A stretch of 19,159 nt of DNA from SAR202 cluster bacterium Io17-Chloro-G7 (lineage in GTDB: Bacteria > Chloroflexota > Dehalococcoidia > UBA3495), in assembly GCA_002817055.1 (NCBI GenBank), contig MUCU01000018.1, positions 1 through 19,159 on the forward strand, in the 5' to 3' direction. Under the pieces are notes generated by a model. That model did not search any database, had not been told where the DNA came from, and saw nothing but the letters and a program-made list of their open reading frames with translations. The position numbers were made by a program, and so were the translations under genes. Shown piece after piece: positions 13,551-19,159 of the stretch; position 1 is the stretch's first letter, and each line of letters opens with the position of its first letter.

Positions 13551-14111
13551 ATGGCTAGAGTAGGATCAGTAACCCGAGACAGTGTGGACGCTGACCAAAG
13601 GGAGGCTTTTGACGCTTTCGTAGAGCAGCGAGGGAGCATCCCCACCACCGGTCCGTTGTCGGTAATGCTAAACGCTCCGGACATGCTTGTGCGAGGCGAG
13701 CACCTGCGGGCTTACCTGAGGGGAGACGATTCCAGCCTGCCGGAGAACATCCGGGAACTAGCGATGCTGGTCACGGCCAGGGAGATGGACTGTCAGTTCA
13801 TCTGGAACGCCCACGCTGGCTTTGGCCGTAAGTCCGGCTTGAGCGACGATGTGGTGGATAGCCTTCGGGACAAGAAGCCATTGACCGGCTTGAGCTCGGA
13901 AGAGAGCGCTGTGGTCGATTACGGTCGAGAGTTCTTCCGCACCCACCGCGTTGCTCAGACCACATTCGACGCCGCCTTAACCGCATTCGGAGTTCGGGGA
14001 TTGACGGAGTTGACCACGCTGATGGGGTACTACTCTGCGTTGGCCTTCAACATCAACGCCTTCGAGGTGGGCCTGCCCGCCGACGCTACTGAAGCGCCGT
14101 TGCCGGTGTAA
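13551..14111 (+). CDS. Carboxymuconolactone decarboxylase/AhpD-family protein (paralogue 2)
   Basis: A 186-residue paralogue of the protein at 6169-6726, about 61% identical over its whole length with one single-residue gap near residue 60. Seen: MARV start, PTTGPLSVMLNAP (31-43), REMDCQFIWNAH with C81 and H88, VDYGREFFRTHRVAQTTFDA, and LTELTTLMGYYSALAFN near the end. As in paralogue 1 the AhpD CxxC is reduced to one Cys. AGGAGG at 13540-13545 is the SD. It closes the rightward HpaB/cupin/DMT run and is followed by two inverted repeats. The duplicate pair lies on opposite strands 7 kb apart, each beside different partners, suggesting old duplication with divergence in role. Peroxide, hydroperoxide or lactone chemistry is possible; the reaction is unknown. 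Confidence 0.9.
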   Translation: MARVGSVTRDSVDADQREAFDAFVEQRGSIPTTGPLSVMLNAPDMLVRGEHLRAYLRGDDSSLPENIRELAMLVTAREMDCQFIWNAHAGFGRKSGLSDDVVDSLRDKKPLTGLSSEESAVVDYGREFFRTHRVAQTTFDAALTAFGVRGLTELTTLMGYYSALAFNINAFEVGLPADATEAPLPV

Positions 14112-14161
14112 GGGCAACCGGGGCCAGGGAGGGGCTCTGAAATTTGAGAGGGGTTAATCGG

Positions 14162-14252
14162 TGGGCCTTGAGATCGGCCCATAGCGGCGGCGCGAACCGT
14201 CAGTCTTCCACTTTGGATCGAGCAACTGATCCTAATTACAACCGCCGCCGCT
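14162..14252. repeat. Two inverted repeats in the spacer after the CMD gene
   Basis: TGGGCC (14162-14167) pairs with GGCCCA (14176-14181) around eight bases. Directly after it AGCGGCGGCG (14183-14192) pairs perfectly with CGCCGCCGCT (14243-14252) around 50 bases. The genes on both sides converge, so either may help stop transcription, but neither has a T-run. Confidence 0.5.
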
Positions 14253-14322
14253 TCATCTTGCCCTACGACGATCTTTCGGAACTAAATACATAAATTCGGG
14301 CTGTGATGGGTCGGGTCGCGTT

Positions 14323-14670
14323 CTATCTATCGATTTCAGTGATGAGGATAGTTACGCTGGAAGATGAACCCAATCCAAAAGTGGACGGATTCTTCACTAT
14401 TAATTGACCAGATTGAGTCAGTTCACAAACACCCTTGTAGGTTTTAGCTGGTCCACTACCTGGACAATTCCCACCAAGCCACTCTACCGATGCGCCATCA
14501 CCACTTGCAGTCATCTCCAGCCCGTAAATTCCCTTGGACAGCGCAACAGTTCTTGAATTGCCATCATCAATTACGCCAGACCATTCAGCCACTTTATCGG
14601 TTAGTGCAGAGCAGGAAACCGCCAAGACCAGTAACACTATGCCAAGCAACAAGGTCGATTTGGGACTCAT
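14323..14670 (-). CDS. Small predicted lipoprotein of unknown function
   Basis: A 115-residue protein with a lipoprotein signal: basic MSPK, hydrophobic core LLLGIVLLVLAV, and lipobox AVSC with C20 as the predicted lipidated residue (Ala at -3 is less usual). The mature part is about 95 residues, rich in Ser, Gly and Thr, with alternating strands (TVALSKGIYGLEMTAS at 41-56, SSSVTILITEID at the end) and two Cys (in GGNCPG and GVCELT) that could form a disulfide. It looks like a small beta-sandwich exposed outside the cell membrane; I recognise no family. AGGAG lies nine bases before the ATG. The amidase gene is upstream on the same strand, 237 bp away, so separate transcription is possible. 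Confidence 0.75.
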   Translation of the reverse strand: MSPKSTLLLGIVLLVLAVSCSALTDKVAEWSGVIDDGNSRTVALSKGIYGLEMTASGDGASVEWLGGNCPGSGPAKTYKGVCELTQSGQLIVKNPSTFGLGSSSSVTILITEIDR

Positions 14671-14907
14671 GTCATAGAACTCCTAGCAACGTAATCGATC
14701 AACCTATCCCACAATCTTTCAATCATTTTGGGCAGCGAACTATTACATGTCTGTGTCCTTCCATTCATGGCGGCCAGTGATGGGTTATTGTATTACCATC
14801 CAGGATAGCGAGGTCAAGCAAGGCCGGGTTGGCTATTTTGGAGCGGCGTCGGCCAAATGTGTCCAAGGGCTGACATGCAATCAAACCGGACCCAATGGCT
14901 ATCTCCC

Positions 14908-16302
14908 CTAAACCGTGGGCGGCCTCCGGTTGTGCCAGTCGGTGTTCTGCTCATATGCGTGGGCTACCCTGAGCACTGTTTCATCGGCGCCGAGCTTGGC
15001 CCCAATCTGTAGGCCGATGGGCAGGCCACTCTCGCTAAACCCGCAGGGTATGCTGATGGCCGGTGCGTTGGCGAGGTTGAACGTCGAGGTCAAGAGGTAG
15101 GGACGGCGCATCAGAGTTCCTTGGGAGAAGCTCTCTATGTCCTGCGCTACCTTCCCAGCAGTTGGCAACACCAGAACGTCGTAGCTTGCCAATGCGTCAA
15201 GAACCTCTTGGCGTAGCATGGCCCGCAGCTTTTGCGCCTTGTAGTACGCTTGGGCTGGCAAAATGCTGCCGCTCAGCATCTGGATTCGGTTGCCCCACAG
15301 GTAGTCTTCTCGCCGGTTCTTGACCCATTCCCTGTGGGAGGAGGCGGGTTCTACCGCCAACAAAGCGATGGTTATGAGCATGCTATGCCGGGACAGCGGG
15401 ACGGAGACCTCTTCCACCGTTGCGCCAAGTTCCCCCAAGACGGCGGTGGCCCCGATGACCGCATCCCGGACTTCCTGGTCAACCACATCGGTGTGGGTCT
15501 GCTCTGTGACCAATCCCACCCGCAGGCCTCGGATGTCGCCGGTCAAGGCTTCCCGGTAGTCGGGTACCGGTGTGTTCCACGTATAAGGGTCCTGAGGGTC
15601 GTGTCCGGCAATTGAGTTCAGAGTGATAGCCGCATCCTCCACGCTCCGGGACATGGGCCCCACCGTGTCCATGGACCAGACCCCGCTCATAATTCCGTGG
15701 CGGCTGACCCTTCCCCAACTGGGCTTCATGCCCACCAATCCACACCACGCCGCTGGAAAGCGTATCGACCCACCGGTGTCCTCGCCCAACGATGTGGCGC
15801 ACAGATAAGCGGCCGTGGCAGCTCCGGAACCACTGCTGGACGAGCCGGTGAACATGTCCAGGTTCCAGGGGTTACGGGGGGTGCTGTACCGTTGGAATCC
15901 GCCTCCGATGGCGAATTCGGTCAAGTTGGTCTTGCCTAGGATAATCGCCCCGGCTTTTTTCGGGTTGGCGATTACCGTGGCGTCTTCGTCCGGAATAAAA
16001 TCCTCAAGGAATTTGGAACCGCCGCTGGAACGGATGCCTTTGCTGTAGAACTGGTCCTTCACCGCGACGGGAACCCCATGCATTGCTCCCAAGTAGTTGC
16101 CTTGGGCAATGGCGCTCTCGGCCTCCCTGGCCGCTTCCATTGCTTGTTTGCGTGCAACGGTCAGGTAGGAGTTGAACTTGAAATCCAGGCTGTCGATGCG
16201 GTCCAAGTAGGCTTCCGTGGCTTCCACCGGAGAGACGCTCCGGTTTTTTATCTGGGCGGATAGCTCAGCCACGCTGAGAAAAGGAATGTCTTCTTTATTC
16301 AT
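14908..16302 (-). CDS. Amidase-signature family amidohydrolase
   Basis: A 464-residue serine amidase that hydrolyses amide bonds, cytoplasmic. The full Ser-cisSer-Lys triad is seen: K82 in VAVKDQF, cis-Ser S155 in the stretch FTGSSSSGSG (151-160), and nucleophile S179 in EDTGGSIRFPA (174-184), with the 24-residue spacing between the two Ser that is standard. CGLVGMKPSWGRVSRHG (187-203) and DTVGPMSRSVEDAA follow as in all family members. The canonical GGSSGGS here reads GSSSSGSG, a mild variant. Length is normal and it is not GatA by context (no gatB/gatC). AGAGGTGG precedes ATG at 16302. It lies 131 bp downstream of the DHA2 transporter gene on the same strand, compatible with uptake or efflux of an amide substrate or product. 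Confidence 0.93.
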   Translation of the reverse strand: MNKEDIPFLSVAELSAQIKNRSVSPVEATEAYLDRIDSLDFKFNSYLTVARKQAMEAAREAESAIAQGNYLGAMHGVPVAVKDQFYSKGIRSSGGSKFLEDFIPDEDATVIANPKKAGAIILGKTNLTEFAIGGGFQRYSTPRNPWNLDMFTGSSSSGSGAATAAYLCATSLGEDTGGSIRFPAAWCGLVGMKPSWGRVSRHGIMSGVWSMDTVGPMSRSVEDAAITLNSIAGHDPQDPYTWNTPVPDYREALTGDIRGLRVGLVTEQTHTDVVDQEVRDAVIGATAVLGELGATVEEVSVPLSRHSMLITIALLAVEPASSHREWVKNRREDYLWGNRIQMLSGSILPAQAYYKAQKLRAMLRQEVLDALASYDVLVLPTAGKVAQDIESFSQGTLMRRPYLLTSTFNLANAPAISIPCGFSESGLPIGLQIGAKLGADETVLRVAHAYEQNTDWHNRRPPTV

Positions 16303-16433
16303 TGGACCACCTCTTATTACTCGAAGCTAGCGTGAAAATTCCGGAAAACGCCAGCCCATTATGGCACAAGAGAGCACCAGCCGTGTGACCAACAATCAGG
16401 TGTCTCCCAACACTCGTACTCAATCCGAATTCC

Positions 16434-18005
16434 TTAATCGGAGTTCTGGCCAGCGGTAGCGGGGGATGCTGTGGCCACCACCTCCCCTTTTTCTCCCTGC
16501 ATAGCCGAAATCGCCATACCAGTCATCATAAGAGCCATCATGGTCAAAAGGGCGTTGCGCAGGCCCACCGAGAATGCGTGGGAAACGCCAACGCTGCCTG
16601 ATTCCCGCACGGCGTCGAAACTAGGTTCGAAGCCCAGAGCCCCCATGGTTGCCGTAATGATGGCCGTGGCCATGGCCAAGCTTATTATGTTGGCCCCGTT
16701 GCGCACCAAGTTGAGCAAGGCGACCACGATGCCATACCCCTGGAGCTCCACGGAACTGAGCACCGAACTGCTGTTTGGGGAATAAAAGATCCCCTGCCCT
16801 GCGCTGACAAACATCAAGCCAGGGAGCGCCAATGTCCAAGATGACTGCTCGGTTAATCGCGACAATATAAAAAGGCCCGTTGCGATGCAGGACATCCCTC
16901 CTACGGTGAAAATTCTCCAGCCAAACCGGTCCGATAAGGTGCCGGTAATGGGCCCAATGACAGCCATCATCAGCGCACCGGGCATAACCATAAATCCTGC
17001 GGTCGTTGCGCCGTATCCCAACACGCCCTGCAAGTAAAAAGGCATTAGAAAAAGGACTGCGGAGCTGCCCAAGAAGTTGAGGAACGCCGCCGAAACTCCG
17101 AAGGAAAATGTTTTGCGGCCAAAAAGACGCAAGTCCAACATTGGGTTGGGAGTATGCAATTCCCATCGGATGAATGAAGCGGATAGACCGAAAAACGCAA
17201 TCACGGCCGCGATTATGGCGGGCGATGTCCAGCCGGCCCGGTGACCCATGGTCATGGCCAGCAATAGGGTTACCAGTGCGCCGGTAGATAGAGCGGCGCC
17301 CAACCAGTCGAAGGAAATCCCAGAATTGGACTTATCCGGGGCTCTATCCGGTTCTTGCAGGATGATTATAGTTGCGAAGATTCCCAATAGCCCTACGGGA
17401 ACATTTATGAAGAAAACGGAAGGCCATCCAAACGCGTCAACCAGCAATCCGCCAAGGGCCGGCCCAGCTACGGCGCCGCTGCCGACTATGGTCATGACCA
17501 AACCTATAGCTTTGCCCCGTTCGCTGGATGGAAACGCCGATATCATGATCGCCATACCGGTTCCCTGAGTCATAGCCGCTCCGACTCCTTGCATGAGCCG
17601 GACCGAAATCAGCATTGGAAGACTGATGGAGGAACCCGCCAGGCCCGCCGCGATGACATATACCGCGCTTCCAATTAGGTAGACTTTCTTGCGGCCTAGA
17701 AGGTCTGATACGCGGCCCATGGGCAGCAGCAACGCCGTAATCGTCAGGGTATAGCCAATTACTACCCACTGAATGGTGGGAATGTCGGTCCGGAAATGAC
17801 TGGCTATGGTGGGCAAGGCCACGTTGGTGCTGCCGTGGTCTAACACGGACCCTAGAAAGCCGATGGCTATTGCGCCAAATACCCAATATTTGTAGTTGGG
17901 CATGCTTGGCTGCAATTCGTGAATCCTTGTGGCAAGGGAAGGGACTCCGGAAAGAATAAGCAATATTATTCCGGATATCAGTATCAGCAATCCGAAAAGA
18001 ATCAT
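16434..18005 (-). CDS. MFS transporter, DHA2 (14-TM, EmrB/QacA-like) family, with an additional N-terminal helix
   Basis: A 523-residue inner-membrane proton-coupled drug/metabolite exporter. Seen: the DHA2 first-helix motif LDHGSTNVALPTI (55-67), IQWVVIGYTLT (78-88), motif A GRVSDLLGRKKVYLIG (97-112), RLMQGVGAA (136-144), the antiporter motif C region GSGAVAGPALGGLLVDAFGW (175-194) followed by VFFINVPVG. This is the standard order for 14-helix members, with a Ser/Ala/Gly-rich tail at the end. Residues 1-20 form a further hydrophobic segment ahead of the usual first helix; the module MIxxGLL, G12, IL at 17-18, PS at 22-23 and RI at 27-28 is shared with the MFS protein at 2552. AAGG lies ten bases before the ATG. 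The amidase follows downstream. Confidence 0.92.
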   Translation of the reverse strand: MILFGLLILISGIILLILSGVPSLATRIHELQPSMPNYKYWVFGAIAIGFLGSVLDHGSTNVALPTIASHFRTDIPTIQWVVIGYTLTITALLLPMGRVSDLLGRKKVYLIGSAVYVIAAGLAGSSISLPMLISVRLMQGVGAAMTQGTGMAIMISAFPSSERGKAIGLVMTIVGSGAVAGPALGGLLVDAFGWPSVFFINVPVGLLGIFATIIILQEPDRAPDKSNSGISFDWLGAALSTGALVTLLLAMTMGHRAGWTSPAIIAAVIAFFGLSASFIRWELHTPNPMLDLRLFGRKTFSFGVSAAFLNFLGSSAVLFLMPFYLQGVLGYGATTAGFMVMPGALMMAVIGPITGTLSDRFGWRIFTVGGMSCIATGLFILSRLTEQSSWTLALPGLMFVSAGQGIFYSPNSSSVLSSVELQGYGIVVALLNLVRNGANIISLAMATAIITATMGALGFEPSFDAVRESGSVGVSHAFSVGLRNALLTMMALMMTGMAISAMQGEKGEVVATASPATAGQNSD

Positions 18006-18160
18006 AAAGTGGGAGCCTTCTCGGAGCTGTCTGCATCAAGCTGACGCCGGGTTGCTACGCTGCTGGTATGTCGAACCGATGGGGCGATAGTAATCAATCA
18101 GATTTTCCAGATCAAAGTATGTTTATTTTAAAAAACGGGCTGACGCCTGACCTACTTATG

Positions 18161-18185
18161 AATAGGTTTGGCCTATTGCCAAACC
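18161..18185. repeat. Two overlapping, mutually exclusive hairpins
   Basis: GGTTTGGC (18165-18172), CTATT, GCCAAACC (18178-18185) is a perfect 8-bp stem. AATAGG (18161-18166) can instead pair with CCTATT (18172-18177). Both cannot form together. They lie in the 242-bp spacer between the SnoaL-like gene and the DHA2 transporter gene on the minus strand, so they would be in a shared transcript or at its end. Confidence 0.55.
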
Positions 18186-18187
18186 AA

Positions 18188-18265
18188 GCATGCCGGGTTT
18201 TTACTCAGCCTTCGTAACTGTTTTGCCTGGAACAGGATCGGCCCAGATCAGGCATGCCGGGTTTT
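18188..18265. repeat. 14-bp direct repeat at the end of the SnoaL-like gene
   Basis: GCATGCCGGGTTTT occurs at 18188-18201 and at 18252-18265, 64 bp apart. The second copy covers the last codons of the SnoaL-like gene (TRHA region), so the first looks like a duplicated gene end beyond the stop. Confidence 0.6.
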
Positions 18266-18742
18266 CGCCCATCCCTCATCAAAGGGCGTGCTGAAAATTC
18301 CCGTGGACTGCTTGCTTTTGAACTTCCACTCCCCGTCGATTCGGACATACTCCTCATCATCAATGCCCGCCCGCCAAGTAGCTTGGTCGCCTTCGCCCAA
18401 GGTGCATGGCATGAACAGATACCACCTCGCCTTTGCCGTGTCCCCCGTTACTTCAATATGGGGGTTCAATCCGTAATGTAAGGCGAAGGTGAAGATTTTG
18501 GATGCTCCCCGGAAGAACTCGCGGATGGCCTCCCGGCCTTCAAACCGGCCCAAAGCCCCGCTTTCCCAAGTTGCGTCCTCGACAAACAGTTCAGCAATTT
18601 TGTCCGGGTTGTAGTTGTCGTCGCAGTAGGCGGCGTACCTGGCCTTTAAGTTTCGGATAGCATCTGTGTCTTCAACGGCCCTAACCCTCTTTTCCAGTTC
18701 TTCTAGCCTGGAAATCAATTCGGCTGCTTGGCTGTCTGTCAT
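18248..18742 (-). CDS. SnoaL-like/NTF2-fold protein
   Basis: A 164-residue protein with an N-terminal helical coiled-coil stretch (ELISRLEELEKRVRAVED, about 8-25) and a SnoaL_4-type NTF2-fold domain: DAIRNLKARYAAYCDDNYNP (27-46), ELFVEDATWESGALGRFEG, a central FFRGASKIFTFALHYGLNPH, and closing strands through EEYVRIDGEWKFKS. The DxIxxLxxRYxxxxD pattern fits the family of scytalone dehydratase- and aromatic-ring-dioxygenase-beta-like proteins, which act as small isomerases, dehydratases or hydrolases. A TTG start at 18763 would extend it by seven residues, but AAGGA seven bases before the ATG at 18742 marks that one. It sits upstream of the DHA2 transporter on the same strand. Substrate unknown. 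Confidence 0.88.
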   Translation of the reverse strand: MTDSQAAELISRLEELEKRVRAVEDTDAIRNLKARYAAYCDDNYNPDKIAELFVEDATWESGALGRFEGREAIREFFRGASKIFTFALHYGLNPHIEVTGDTAKARWYLFMPCTLGEGDQATWRAGIDDEEYVRIDGEWKFKSKQSTGIFSTPFDEGWAKTRHA

Positions 18743-19159
18743 AGTAAATCCTTTTTTGTCCAAACTTTTCAGGATAGCTGTGGCTTCCGGGGGAAAACGG
18801 GTTGGTCCGCTTTCAATTCCGCTTTGGAATTAGCGTACTCATTGCCTAAAACCGGTCCACCAATATGGTACCCAAAAACCGCATTGGTAAGACAATAACA
18901 CCAATAACGTGACACCTAAACCGTATTATCAATACCCTTCATGGTGAGTCTGTACCGCCAAAGCCGAACCACCAAAACCGTACCCAAACACCGTCCGTGG
19001 TGAGCCTTGTATCTTACAATATAGACGTGAGAGACCGTGTGAGCCTTGGTCACAGTTTCTGATAGACCGTTCGACAGCGAGGTCCTCACGTCTCCTCCCT
19101 GGGAGAGCCCGAACAGTTGTGTGGGCGTAATAGCCCGAATTTGCAAGGTGGAGCCAGCG
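18743..19159. other. Window end, about 400 bp without a gene; degenerate repeats
   Basis: No convincing coding frame reaches the window edge. CCACCAATATGGTACCCAAA (start of a 25-bp unit, 18857-18881) recurs at 18969-18993 with 21 of 25 identical; a looser relative lies around 18898-18930. GTGAGCCTT occurs twice near 19003 and 19040. A small hairpin AATTCC-GCTTT-GGAATT lies at 18815-18831 in the probable upstream region of the SnoaL-like gene. Confidence 0.45.

Noticed and set aside
18916..19146. Short minus-strand ORF near the window end, with a GGAGG before a GTG
   Set aside because: Translation has no domain or hydrophobic pattern and runs through the degenerate repeats.

Overview
The window looks like a piece of a free-living bacterial chromosome of moderate GC. 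I infer a Chloroflexota lineage, SAR202/Dehalococcoidia-like. The reasons are the gene content (LLM-class flavin oxidoreductase, HpaB-type flavin monooxygenase, two AhpD/CMD-family proteins, amidase, VOC, ABM and SnoaL proteins, several MFS/DMT transporters) and a membrane-anchored Pro/Thr-rich protein ending in the VW-YD and GWNL motifs I associate with Chloroflexota surface proteins. This placement rests on memory of families, not on a search. No phage, IS, CRISPR or plasmid functions are visible.

Layout. 1-3.9 kb (+): NAD-dependent epimerase, LLM oxidoreductase, MFS transporter with an extra N-terminal helix. 3.9-4.35 kb: a hairpin and four tandem copies of a 47-bp unit. 4.35-6.07 kb (+): Pro/Thr-rich anchored protein with a promoter that predicts a leaderless mRNA, then a NUDIX hydrolase. 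6.17-7.33 kb (-): a well-formed promoter drives a small rhodanese gene whose catalytic-Cys codon is an in-frame TGA, followed by a CMD-family gene. 7.7-8.4 kb: PspC-domain gene (+), a bidirectional terminator, and tRNA-Lys(TTT) (-). 8.9-9.9 kb: a self-contained VOC unit (promoter, SD, terminator) and a convergent ABM-type monooxygenase. 10.3-14.1 kb (+): HpaB-type monooxygenase, cupin, EamA/DMT exporter, and a second CMD protein about 60% identical to the first. 14.3-18.75 kb (-): lipoprotein, amidase, DHA2 MFS transporter and SnoaL-like protein. The last 0.4 kb shows no gene, only degenerate repeats.

Functionally this is mostly a catabolic/transport neighbourhood: flavin-dependent oxygenation, ring or peroxide chemistry, amide hydrolysis, and import or efflux of small organic molecules. 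Individual substrates cannot be read from sequence.

The most interesting signal is the rhodanese at 6828-7220 (-). The reading frame continues for 40 rhodanese-like codons beyond a single TGA that sits where the nucleophilic Cys belongs, the protein has no other Cys, and a small hairpin with a G-leading loop lies at bacterial-SECIS distance downstream. It is a candidate selenoprotein, with a fresh nonsense mutation as the main alternative. Also notable are a common N-terminal helix module on two otherwise unrelated MFS transporters, the 47-bp tandem array, the apparently reordered domain halves in the Pro/Thr-rich protein, and many 14-18-bp tandem duplications in the spacers.
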